A stretch of 64,000 nt of DNA, taken from positions 1-64,000 of the IMG/VR virus record IMGVR_UViG_3300033064_003457. The stretch is one strand, 5' to 3'. This document shows, piece by piece, positions 36,050 to 46,700 of this stretch (its first letter is position 1; every line of letters begins with the position of its first letter). Below the pieces are notes generated by a model that saw only the letters and a program-made list of their open reading frames with translations, ran no database searches and was not told the DNA's origin. The translations under genes were made by a program, and so were the position numbers. The DNA is from a virus.

Positions 36050-39000
36050 TTGCGACTCCACCAATCGGACAGCTTTCTTGTGAACAAAGTCCATCTAGAC
36101 TTAATATACTTGACTGTATCTCTATTGCGCAAATCGAATCTCTGCACGAATCCGTCTATAGCCTCTACTAACGTATCTTTTCTAAATCCTTCTATTCCGG
36201 CTATATATGGTCTGCCGGCGTATAGTAGTGGAGTAAAACTTATTGGCTCTCTTCTATCTACTGATAAAGCAGATAAAGAAAATATCAATCTTGCCCATAG
36301 CTCTGGCACTTTCTGTATAGAACGGAATGGCCACATAGTCCCAGAACTAAATGGTAACATGTGCCCTAAACGAAATGGCGACATCTTTCCCAATGGTATA
36401 TTTTCTAGGACTCTTAGGTTATCCATTCTCCTTGATAATGCATCAGAATATGATCCAGCCACTAGTGTTGCCCCTTTTGATAATATGTTGTTTACATAGC
36501 ACACCAGATCTGGCACTATTGTAGTAACAAAACCAGTATCTCTACTAAAATGATGTGTTACTTGCTCTACCTCTACCGGCCCATACATGTCATTAAAAAA
36601 ATCATTCATAAAAACAAAATCATAAGGCTTGATCGACGGATCGCCAAGTAGCGTAAGCCCACCAACATACATCTCTCTCATCCCTAGCCATAGATTGCTT
36701 AGGGAATAAAGCCACGCCAATGTTATGTCATGAGCATTTCTTTCTGATATTTTTTGTTCCTTTATTTTCTCTGGCCATATATCATCGTCTGCCTGAGCAG
36801 ATACTGTTTCAGCTGGTCCTAATTGTCCCTTCCTCTTAGAGTTAACCCATTCACTATCGCTACCATAACGCACAGTTGCTTTGTTATACATATATTGGTC
36901 AGAAGCAACAATATTGTTAGCGATTATATGGTGGACACTGTCCTTATAGTGATAGGTTCTTACTAACTTTCTATATTGGTCTCTATTGTATTCTTCAGTC
37001 CTTACTGCATTGTAGTCATTCACAAGCTCTGTCTCAGTGTATATCTTTCCATTGCTATCAGAATATCTATTTTCATTGCTTTCGTACTGTATAGATATGG
37101 TGTTTCCTTTAACGCTCCCTTTAAAGTCAAGATTCTTTCCAGACGCCAACGAATTAGATATAAACTTCACAGCATTTATCTTTGTTAGATCGTTTTCATT
37201 CTTACTGTTAAGATTGGATAGCGCTGTAGTGTCTAAAAAGTTTATAGCATTTTCGGAAGAAGCCTGCAAGAAACTAGTTCCACCAGAGATAGAAGATACT
37301 ACAGATTCTATATTTTTCTTTATTTTTTTATCGCTGGTACTATTATAAATATCTGTAAGATGGCTACCCAATATGTTTGCGTTTTTTCTTAAATTCTGTT
37401 GTGGCACTATCTCATATTTCCCTCTAACCATAGAAAGCTCATTTATTTTTTCCTCAGGAGTGCTTGTTCTTGTATCAAAATCAAACTCCTTATATATTCT
37501 GTTTTTTCTATTTGTGTAATAGTATGTACCATCTGCTGGACCAAAGTATATTGTGGCTCTATAGTCAAATGGCAATACAGCGCTGATGTATCCTGGCATT
37601 CTTCTAGTCATATCCTGAAATACATCCCATACTGTTTTGCCCTGAGCTATAAACGTACCCTTTGCTCCACCAAATATATTGTATAAATACGTCTGTTCTG
37701 GATGGTATATATTATCATCCTTAGGGTCGTTCCGCAATTCATATAAGTGTCTAAATGCAGGAAGATTTCTATGCCAACTTTCCCAATGGAAGTTAGATAG
37801 ATCTTTATTAAGAAAACCAGCCTCTACCTTCTTGCGCAATCCAGCAACTTTTTGTTGGCTAGTAAATTTTCCTAACCATTCCCATCTTCCAAAATGTAAT
37901 AAGTGTGGGCTCTTTACTGCTTTATCTAATATCTTAAACATTGCTACCCTGAATTCTGTGTAATTGTCTTTTGATGTAGGAGTAAGTAGCTCTACTCCAT
38001 ATCCCTGTGCTACTATATTCATGGTATCACCAGTGCTTACCTCAGCCACCATACCATTAAATACGATATCCAATAAATTTGGATCCGAGCTATATCCCAT
38101 CTTTATCTGAATGCGTGTTCCTGGTTTTAGTATGAACTGGTCAATCCGTTGTTCTAGCGCTGTCTCTTGTTTATCTATATCAAAAGATTCTGTAGGTCCT
38201 TTCTTACGATTTTTTGTTGCCTCATCATACAAACCATAATCTGAAGAATCGAGAACACCATATGTGTTTAGCAAACTTATTACGGCAGTGTCTGCTGCTT
38301 CTTTTCTTGATTTAATTATATCTATGCTATTAATAGCTCCGTATTCATACGGATCATCATATAACCCCCACTCCTCTGAATCCTCTTCAATGAAATATAA
38401 TTTAAATGTTGGAAATGCCCTAACCATCCTTAGGTCATTATCTTTTTGTTGATCTCTTATTCTTTTTGCTATTGTACCTAAGTGTTCTTTGCTTAACCTA
38501 TCATAGCTATATGTTTTTGTTATATTTGTTATTTGGCTATCGTCAATACTCCTGTCATCTCCAGCCGTAGCAATCTTTGATATTCCAATAACACTTTCAG
38601 TCTGGTCTTCTTTTGTCGATACTGGCTGACCCATTACTTCTTGTCTTTTGGCTGTATTTTTTTTTAGGTTCTCGTTGACAACCTTGGCTATAAGCATACC
38701 AAAAACCACCTTACCAACAACATATCTATCAACAACCTTCTTAAGTTTCATTAATGGACCAACATACGCCTCAGCATCGTTTATAAATTTTTCTTTACTA
38801 TCTATATCTTCAGGTATTAGCTGTATGTCTTTGTTTTCTAGTTTTTTGGCAATATCTTTTTCGCTAGGTGCCTTTTTCTCTTTATAATTTTTATTACTGT
38901 GAAGCATCTTCTCAAAAGTATCCATGCTTCTTTTTATGGCTTTATGTAGATTCGTATCACCATCTATCTGTTCCCATAGATATCTTTTATACATAAAAAA

Positions 39001-41520
39001 ATCAGGATCTACATCTGACCAATCGGACTGGAGTGGTTGTCTGTCTTGCTTGCCACCCATCCCAGATTTCTTATATGTATTTTTTAAATATAATCCATTG
39101 GTAATGTCTGAATACTTAGGTAACTCTAAATCTGGATAGCAGTAAGATCTTCTTAGTGGGCTATCAGCATCCCTAGAATTTTCTAGGTGCTGTACTAATA
39201 ACGGATGCTCAGTTTCGTTTAGTATCATTTTTTTTATATCATCTTCGTGCTCGATAGCTAGAACCCCAGCTATACTATCTAGGCTATTATTAAATAGCAG
39301 ACCATCGTCTTTACCATTGAAAGAATCAATAAAATCAAGAGAATAGTCCTTAACAATAGACGATCTACCGCTAGGACTAAGATTGGTTGTGTTTGCTGGA
39401 GACTTGTTTGACAATGCTGATTTTTCTATTCCTTGCTGAGCTTCTGATAGTTTCTTCCAGTCTCTATACCCTTGATTCCATTCATTCCAGTGAGAGATAA
39501 TCAAGTTGTTTTCTTTATTAGAGCCATAAAGCCATCCATCATTCTGGTTAGACAATGTTTTGTAGTAGTAACCATATTCAGCATATTGCCCAGAAAATCT
39601 ACCATTTGCTGCATACTTATGAGACTTGTCAAGCATCCATCTGGCAGCTTTTTTAATTTCTTCGTCACTAGTTATGCCTTGTCTTTTAAGTTTTTGGGCC
39701 TCTCTTGTCTCTAGCTTGTATTCCGACAACATTATAGACAACGAATATAACCCAGGATTTTCTGGTACCGTGTCTATGTTAAAAGAATTGATGGCAAAAT
39801 ATCTCATACCACAAAACTGTAATAGCTCATTTTTTATTAGTATGAAATTATTTCTTGTTATATTATTATTTGTTCTTGATGCTCCACCAGTTTTTTCTAT
39901 CATCTTACTAAACTCATTAACTTTTGATATGTTTGTGGCGAACATGTTTATTGATACATCAGTGTTATAGCTACCTAAATATTGGCACGTAGGATTCTTG
40001 TGTGACAATATCGGCAAGAACTGAATTATGTTTTTGAAGGATATAGATATGCCAGATATTTCTAATCCATCTCCTATCTCCATCTCATCAGTAGCAACTG
40101 AATCAGTGCTATCTTCATTATCATCAACTGGGCTTATATTCTCTATGTATGCTATCGTTGTTTTGCTATCGCCAGCAACCTTTTTAAGATTAAGTTTTTT
40201 ATTGTCTTCTGTTTCACTCAAAAATCTTCTAGCGTACCAATCAATGAATAGGGAACACTCCCACACATTCTGTGTCCACCTGTCTTCTCCTCCATCTGCT
40301 ATAAAAGCAAAGTCCTCAGAGAATGGTTCATAGTTAAATATGTAAAGAGATATTCTACAAGCAAGCGTCTCCGGAAAGTCTGGTACAGTTGAGATTGAAA
40401 GTTGTGACAGTACTCCAACTATTGGCTTGTTAAGCATTCTTTCCTGCAAACATTCTTTTCGCAGGCGTGAACTTTGTGTTGATAGATCCTCTAAGCTACT
40501 TTGTAATCCATCCAGTTTTGATATATCTCTCTCTAGAGCTACAAGGCTTTTCTCATCTGAGTTGTTAACATTGATCTCTTTCCGCAATAAAGTAGCAAAG
40601 CTAACAGTTTTTTCGTTATTAGGTTTTACTCTTATATCTTCGTCAGCTATGGAACTTGGTGGTATCTCACTGGGGTTTTTGAAATAAGACTCTACGAGTG
40701 TCATCATTGATTCTTGACTAATATACCCTCTGTCTTGCAGTCTTTTTAGTATACCTGTTATATCGTTTTCAGCTGTCTTGCTTTCGCTGCTAACCTTAAC
40801 TAGATCCTCAACAATGGTATCTTTGTTGCTACTCTCGGAGTTGTACTGGATATTAAACGGGGTAAGAATATTTTCTAAATAACTATTCTTAATTGGTAAA
40901 AATGGTGTAGTCTTGTATTGTGCCAATAGTGGTCTTAGTTTGTTATTTATATCATCAAGGCCATTGAAAACAATATCGAGATCCACTCTTGTAGTAGACC
41001 TTCCAGAAGACAGTATTGTTTCACCTACGCTTCTTAATGTATCAAACCTAAAATTTTGTCTTTCGTCAGATACGCTTATCTGGCTAGGAGGTATAGAAAG
41101 AAAAACAGTACCTATGGAGAAACTATCTTCACGTGAGAATTCTTTTGACTCAATTTGTTTTTGGATACGAAGCTTTTCTTCACTAATAACATTATTATCT
41201 TTTGAGTCATTAGCTGTGTCTTTGCTATCTTTCTTTACTTCAGCGTACTTCCTATTAAACTCATCATAGTTATACCTTAGATTAAGAAGCTCAGAGTCTG
41301 ATTTCCCAGTAGATGTTTTTAGATCCCTATAGTGAGATGCTTCTACCAAATCATCAGTAGTATAACTCCGAAGGGAAACTTTGCTTTTGTAATTGTTTTT
41401 CCATTGATCATAATTATTAGAGTACAGATTATACTCAGCAAGAAAATCGTATATATTTTCTGTGTCAGAGAGTTTTAATTTAGAAATTTTTGTGTATTCT
41501 TCTAGATTATATGTGCCCAT
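36046..41520 (-). CDS. Giant baseplate hub protein
   Basis: An 1824-residue protein at the hub position between tape measure and spike genes. A beta-domain (about 133-240, SIGTVFLSIPPSQISVSDER onward) and a second copy-like domain (about 390-650) are followed by a helical region. Residues about 1000-1200 contain a gp27/gpD-like domain, with LKPGTRIQIKMGYSSDPNLL and IVFNGMVAEVSTGD, the signature of tail hub proteins that open a channel for DNA. The C-terminus is basic (YIKSRWTLFTRKLSDWWSRK). It appears to fuse several hub modules that other phages encode separately. Confidence 0.78.
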   Translation of the reverse strand: MGTYNLEEYTKISKLKLSDTENIYDFLAEYNLYSNNYDQWKNNYKSKVSLRSYTTDDLVEASHYRDLKTSTGKSDSELLNLRYNYDEFNRKYAEVKKDSKDTANDSKDNNVISEEKLRIQKQIESKEFSREDSFSIGTVFLSIPPSQISVSDERQNFRFDTLRSVGETILSSGRSTTRVDLDIVFNGLDDINNKLRPLLAQYKTTPFLPIKNSYLENILTPFNIQYNSESSNKDTIVEDLVKVSSESKTAENDITGILKRLQDRGYISQESMMTLVESYFKNPSEIPPSSIADEDIRVKPNNEKTVSFATLLRKEINVNNSDEKSLVALERDISKLDGLQSSLEDLSTQSSRLRKECLQERMLNKPIVGVLSQLSISTVPDFPETLACRISLYIFNYEPFSEDFAFIADGGEDRWTQNVWECSLFIDWYARRFLSETEDNKKLNLKKVAGDSKTTIAYIENISPVDDNEDSTDSVATDEMEIGDGLEISGISISFKNIIQFLPILSHKNPTCQYLGSYNTDVSINMFATNISKVNEFSKMIEKTGGASRTNNNITRNNFILIKNELLQFCGMRYFAINSFNIDTVPENPGLYSLSIMLSEYKLETREAQKLKRQGITSDEEIKKAARWMLDKSHKYAANGRFSGQYAEYGYYYKTLSNQNDGWLYGSNKENNLIISHWNEWNQGYRDWKKLSEAQQGIEKSALSNKSPANTTNLSPSGRSSIVKDYSLDFIDSFNGKDDGLLFNNSLDSIAGVLAIEHEDDIKKMILNETEHPLLVQHLENSRDADSPLRRSYCYPDLELPKYSDITNGLYLKNTYKKSGMGGKQDRQPLQSDWSDVDPDFFMYKRYLWEQIDGDTNLHKAIKRSMDTFEKMLHSNKNYKEKKAPSEKDIAKKLENKDIQLIPEDIDSKEKFINDAEAYVGPLMKLKKVVDRYVVGKVVFGMLIAKVVNENLKKNTAKRQEVMGQPVSTKEDQTESVIGISKIATAGDDRSIDDSQITNITKTYSYDRLSKEHLGTIAKRIRDQQKDNDLRMVRAFPTFKLYFIEEDSEEWGLYDDPYEYGAINSIDIIKSRKEAADTAVISLLNTYGVLDSSDYGLYDEATKNRKKGPTESFDIDKQETALEQRIDQFILKPGTRIQIKMGYSSDPNLLDIVFNGMVAEVSTGDTMNIVAQGYGVELLTPTSKDNYTEFRVAMFKILDKAVKSPHLLHFGRWEWLGKFTSQQKVAGLRKKVEAGFLNKDLSNFHWESWHRNLPAFRHLYELRNDPKDDNIYHPEQTYLYNIFGGAKGTFIAQGKTVWDVFQDMTRRMPGYISAVLPFDYRATIYFGPADGTYYYTNRKNRIYKEFDFDTRTSTPEEKINELSMVRGKYEIVPQQNLRKNANILGSHLTDIYNSTSDKKIKKNIESVVSSISGGTSFLQASSENAINFLDTTALSNLNSKNENDLTKINAVKFISNSLASGKNLDFKGSVKGNTISIQYESNENRYSDSNGKIYTETELVNDYNAVRTEEYNRDQYRKLVRTYHYKDSVHHIIANNIVASDQYMYNKATVRYGSDSEWVNSKRKGQLGPAETVSAQADDDIWPEKIKEQKISERNAHDITLAWLYSLSNLWLGMREMYVGGLTLLGDPSIKPYDFVFMNDFFNDMYGPVEVEQVTHHFSRDTGFVTTIVPDLVCYVNNILSKGATLVAGSYSDALSRRMDNLRVLENIPLGKMSPFRLGHMLPFSSGTMWPFRSIQKVPELWARLIFSLSALSVDRREPISFTPLLYAGRPYIAGIEGFRKDTLVEAIDGFVQRFDLRNRDTVKYIKSRWTLFTRKLSDWWSRK

Positions 41521-41522
41521 AA

Positions 41523-43760
41523 TTATCTGTTGAGGTATTCAGCAAACTCCCTTTGTATGCTATGTGAATTAACTTTTCTGCTATTATCTGTTACGTTCAA
41601 ATCTATGTTGGCATTGTTTACACCCAACGCATTACGTGACAATGAACTCATAGTATGAGCAAGCCCATTGTATTCAAGAGTATTATTATTGTCTTCTGTT
41701 TCTATGTTTACATTTGTATCATATCCAGGCTGTCTGTTAACTACTCTTACTGGAGAATTATTAGTCGGAGCGGCCTCTGTGGGGAATCTATCCGATGGCT
41801 CTCCATACATACTAGATGGTATGTCTCCTGGATCCATTAATGGTCTCTTACGCGAAGACCTTGTAGCACTCCAAAGAAACAGTGCTCCTGCTGCTAGGGC
41901 TATTCCCATTAGGCCATACTTTAGCTTACTTGCTGCACCTCCGGCTAAACCCTTCTCTATTGTTTTAGAGTCCTTTATGAAATCTGTCATTGGTTTTCTA
42001 GGAAATCTTGAGACCAATGATTCTTTTGCTTTCTGAGTTGCCTTGATATATTTATCCCCTCTTCCACGAACTATATCGTCAAGGACCTCTTGAACAGCGG
42101 CTTCTTTCCCAGTACCAGCCATTCCTGGCAACGGCCTTGTCCACGCAAGCTTGTATTTATCTGGCACTTCTTTCCATCCAAACCTTTCTGTCTTGAATGT
42201 ACCAGGACTTGTTTCTACTGTTTTATATGCTGCTGCTTCATGAGGAAAAACCTTTACAAAATATTCACCTTTCTTGGGATATATTCTAGCAAACATTTCT
42301 GTCTTTAACAACCCCTGAGTCCCACGATCAATTTCTCTAGCATAGTCATGTTGTAACCAACCAAGCGATTGGCCTGATTCTGTTACTGCTTCTGTGGCAA
42401 ATTTATGATAAGTTTCATGGAACCATTCGGGTCTTCTTACCAGCCTAACCTTAAATAGATCAGGGGCAGACGCTTCTGAGCCAAACTTCTCAGCATAGCT
42501 TTTCATCACTGGTCCAAGAAATTGTGCTCTTTTTGTTTGCTGTGATATAATAGTAGCATATTCAGGCTTTGATAATTCTGCTACCTTTGCGGTTATACCA
42601 CCAGAAAGCTGTAGTCGTGTACCTACTGATGATTTCTCTACAAGCTCCCTTGCTCCCTCGTATCCACGTATGTTGAGTTTTTCTAGTCCTCCGCCAGACA
42701 GGTCTTCTATGTTTTTAATTATATTTTTTTGGAATTGGCTCGCGGCTGATGCATCTATTCTTTTCTTTGGTATCCTAACTGGCTTTATCTGCCCTTTTCT
42801 CGGACCTCTAGTGACTAGTTCATTCTTAAGAGCTTCCTCACCACCGATGCCCTCAATGGCCTTGGATAGATACTCTTCAGCCCTGTCACTAATACCAGCA
42901 GTTTTTCTTATTGAGCCTATGGCTCTTTCATAAAATTCATCGTCACCAAACATTGACTTTACCATTTTGGTAGATACTGCTTTACCAGGGAACGCTTCTT
43001 CTATCCTTAACCTCATCCACTGCAACTTTCTAAGTAGTGAACTAGGCTTGGCTTTAGCTAACTCCTCAGCTACTGGCTCTAGTGATCTTTCCAGTACTCT
43101 GCCAGTTATTCTTCTACCACCAAGGAGTAATGGCTTGCCAGTTTTTTCACTAGCAAGATATTTGGTTTGCCCAAACATCTGATGTACTCCAGACAATGCC
43201 TGTTCCTGGGTCATGTATATCTTCTTCATTGAAGATAGCGTTGGCCTTCCCATGTAATACGAACCTTTTGGTACTGGCCCCAATCCATAGGAATATATAG
43301 GTAATGAATGCCCTCCAGATGTATACTTGGTAAACAACCCTCTCTCTATACCTACCATTTCTTCTGCGAAACTAGACTGGGATATGGAGCTCTTACGTAT
43401 TATTCCTTTTCTCATAGGGTCTAACACTTGTGCCCCACCACCAACAGCAGCATATCCTTGCTGTTCCATGAACTCAGGTGAGTACGCCCTTGGAGATATA
43501 CCTCTAAAAAAACTGTCTCTAGTAGCTGCATGGCTCGATAGCCATTTATTAACACCACCACTTCCAGCAACTTCGTTCTTAGAATAGAACTCACTCCAGC
43601 CACGACCACCGGAGCTAGCCGAAATTGCCTCCATCTCTTCATTTATCCTTGGGCCTAGTCCACGTGTTTGAGTTGATGGCATCCAGTAGTTTTCTTCAAA
43701 GTTAAACTCACCAGGCCTGCCTTCAGAGTATGAGTATCCTGTAAATTTCTTTTTAAGCAT
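41523..43760 (-). CDS. Tape-measure-region protein (second component)
   Basis: A 745-residue protein overlapping the larger tape-measure gene by eight bases. It is rich in Gly/Ser/Lys at the start and has many helical stretches, plus a hydrophobic segment (about 613-635, GLMGIALAAGALFLWSATRS). Its end (NIDLNVTDNSRKVNSHSIQR, then EFAEYLNR) resembles the end of its larger neighbour (LKLNIKRNRKSEYAASMRET). That common tail suggests both are parts of the tail-length ruler assembly or of the ejected hub plug. Confidence 0.68.
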   Translation of the reverse strand: MLKKKFTGYSYSEGRPGEFNFEENYWMPSTQTRGLGPRINEEMEAISASSGGRGWSEFYSKNEVAGSGGVNKWLSSHAATRDSFFRGISPRAYSPEFMEQQGYAAVGGGAQVLDPMRKGIIRKSSISQSSFAEEMVGIERGLFTKYTSGGHSLPIYSYGLGPVPKGSYYMGRPTLSSMKKIYMTQEQALSGVHQMFGQTKYLASEKTGKPLLLGGRRITGRVLERSLEPVAEELAKAKPSSLLRKLQWMRLRIEEAFPGKAVSTKMVKSMFGDDEFYERAIGSIRKTAGISDRAEEYLSKAIEGIGGEEALKNELVTRGPRKGQIKPVRIPKKRIDASAASQFQKNIIKNIEDLSGGGLEKLNIRGYEGARELVEKSSVGTRLQLSGGITAKVAELSKPEYATIISQQTKRAQFLGPVMKSYAEKFGSEASAPDLFKVRLVRRPEWFHETYHKFATEAVTESGQSLGWLQHDYAREIDRGTQGLLKTEMFARIYPKKGEYFVKVFPHEAAAYKTVETSPGTFKTERFGWKEVPDKYKLAWTRPLPGMAGTGKEAAVQEVLDDIVRGRGDKYIKATQKAKESLVSRFPRKPMTDFIKDSKTIEKGLAGGAASKLKYGLMGIALAAGALFLWSATRSSRKRPLMDPGDIPSSMYGEPSDRFPTEAAPTNNSPVRVVNRQPGYDTNVNIETEDNNNTLEYNGLAHTMSSLSRNALGVNNANIDLNVTDNSRKVNSHSIQREFAEYLNR

Positions 43761-46700
43761 ATATTGTTTCCCTCATAGAGGCAGCGTACTCGCTCTTTCT
43801 GTTGCGTTTTATGTTAAGCTTTAACTTAATATTATCAGCACTGGATGGTGTTCTAACTATATTTATTCTTGTTCCTACAAACCCCTGGTTTACTAACTCA
43901 TCATGCAATATATTCTGTAGGGAAGATAGGTTATTGTTCTTGTGTATGTCTTCTATTGTTGGAACATACGGTCTTCTCTCTAGTTGTCGTCCTTGAGACT
44001 CCCATAAGTTGAAATCATGAATGTCCATGCCTTCGTTCTTTACAACCTTGTATTTAACATCATCTATGTCTACGTCTGGATGCCAACCAACCCAATTAGC
44101 CGAAGGTAGGTGATGGGTCTTGAAGAAATCAACAGTATCCCTAGCTGCGGTATCTTCAACGTTGTATTGCTGTGGCGCACCATCTTTCTTGTCTCTCATG
44201 TTCCATTGGGCTTTATACAACTTTTGCATTTGGTCTGGAACCATTGCTAATATTTCATCCCTTTCCGATCCTTCTGCCTCTACAAATGAATCAAAGAATG
44301 CCCTTTCGCGTTTAGGAATAGAAGCTATAGGAAAAGTGCTGTCAAGATTTGTCCCAACCATTGTTTTATTGGATAGCTTCTTGTACTTATTACGTAGACT
44401 CATCTTTCCTTGATCCTTAGCAATCCCAGATAGCTGTAAATATTTAACATATTTCATTTTGTCGAAGTACTCTTCATACTCTCTTCTTTGGGACTCTTCG
44501 TTAGGAACAAACTCTTTTCCAAAAAGATCAGCAAATCTACCCCTTACTTTGTTTGTCCATGGCATAACAAAATCTCTTATTGGATGCCCCCAACTAGTAA
44601 ACTCACTACCGTATAGCCGATAGTCTTTGTACGTTGATGCTGCTGTTCTATATGGAAAGAACTTGCTTATTGGTGCTAGTGGAGTGGCTTCTGTTAATGC
44701 TGCAGCGTTAGTTATTGATGCAGACACATGGCGATATATAGTGCTAACCGGCCTAATAAATCCAGGGACATCTTCGGACGGTTCCAGCTCAAGAAATTCG
44801 TATTCTTTCATCGTTTCGCTACGTTGTGATATCTTTTTTTGCACTTGCCCTGACCAATAGTCATCATCCCTTGTCATTGACTTTGCCAGGTACCTATAAT
44901 GCTTATACTCATTGGAATATGGGGCAACATCGGCTAATATCATAAATCTGTCTACAGCATCATATGTTGCAGGAACACCAGAATGTAGTCTATTAAGCGA
45001 TTCATACCCAGCCCCAGGTAGTCTTGCTTCACCCATAGGTATTTTTACGTAAGGGTCACCGTGCTTGTAGTCTAGATAATAATCACTGCCTGGCATCCAA
45101 TCGGGCATTTCATTTTGTATAGGGTTCCACTCATCTATACCCCTTCTTCTATGTGGCAAGAACCTACGTAAGAACTCTGTGGCTAATGGGTCGCCAGCCT
45201 CTACATCCCAGTAGCTTCTTTCGTATCCAGTAGCCCTTCTAGCGCTCTGGATAATTGGGCCATTTGGCAATAGATCAGATCTACCTGTTAACCTCGCAAC
45301 TAACTGCTGAGCCATAAACCCCCTAAAACCCATTTGCTCAGTTAACGTGTACATTGCCTCTGAGGCCTTCCATTTAGTTTCATCTGGAGATATGGCAGGA
45401 AACGTTTCTTCGGAAGATAACTCACCCATGCCAAGCATTGATCCTGCCCCAGCAACAACATCTCTGTCCTGAACCATGCCCTGAGGAACACCCCAGTAAC
45501 CAGTATGCATTGGCCTTTGTGGCTTTATGACCTCACCTATAGTTGTATTGCCTAACCATGCAAATGGCATTGTTGGCTCAAATAATTCACCTGTTGTAGG
45601 GTATGGCCTGTCTTTATAGTGCTTTTTTTCCCAATAATACGGATCCCACAACTTACCAGTAAGTATTGGAGCCAGTACTGGAGATAGCGGTGAACCTTGG
45701 CCCCAGTATTCTGCTTCGGAATTCCAAAGCTGTCCTTTGTACTGGTACTTGCTTTTCATCAATGGATACCAATGAGGTCTCCAGTATTGTATCTTTCCAC
45801 CACCCCAAGGATTTCTCCCCAATGGCCAATACCTTCCCTTTCTTATTGGTATATCTCTCTCTCCAGTATATATCTCGTGTAGCTCTTCTGGAGTTTGTGT
45901 TATGTCTCCCCAAAGAAGCAACGCAAGGGCTATACCAAAAGCCAAACCAGTTCTTGCCCCTTTTGTACCACCAAATTTCTTCCCCGCAGCTGCAGCCCAT
46001 AGTGGTGCTGTGGCTTGAGCTATTTTTGCTGCTGGGCTCATTAACGTTCCAGGAAAGGCTGCTTCCATCGTTTCAGCAAAACGTCTAATCCCAGTGAGCT
46101 CTAGAGCAGTCTGCTGGGTCTCTCTTCCTGAGGTATACATTTTAGCAACAATATCAGTAGGACCCCATCCTCCGGTTGCTTGGCTGGCAAGAAAGTTAAC
46201 AAAATTATAGGAAGTATACATTCCTATACCGGCGCCTACAACTCTGCCCCATTTTCCTAAGTATCTAGCAAAATATTCTCCCCATGATCCCTCAGAGGCT
46301 CCGAAAGATTTAGCTATTCCACTAGTAACACGGTTTAAGCGAGAAGATACACCTATGCCAAAAGTCTCTTCCAGTGGCATACCAAAGGCTGTGCCTTCGG
46401 TCCATATCATAGCTATTCTTTTTGCTGCTCCACCAGCTGGAGAAAGATACGCCCCTGCTGGTTTTTTACCAAGCATACCACCAAGAGCCATACCTGGCTT
46501 AGCATATACTCTAGGATCAATAGGGAATGGCATTCCAGATGCTGGATGCTTTTGGCCAAACTCACCTAGCTTACGAACTGTTCTTTCTACCTTCTGCAAT
46601 AATCCAGACCCATGCCTAGAGTACATTTCCCCTATACCAAGCTTTGTTTGGGCTCTATACAGCCTATAAGCTGCGTGAGTAGACTTGCTCCTTAGCTGTT

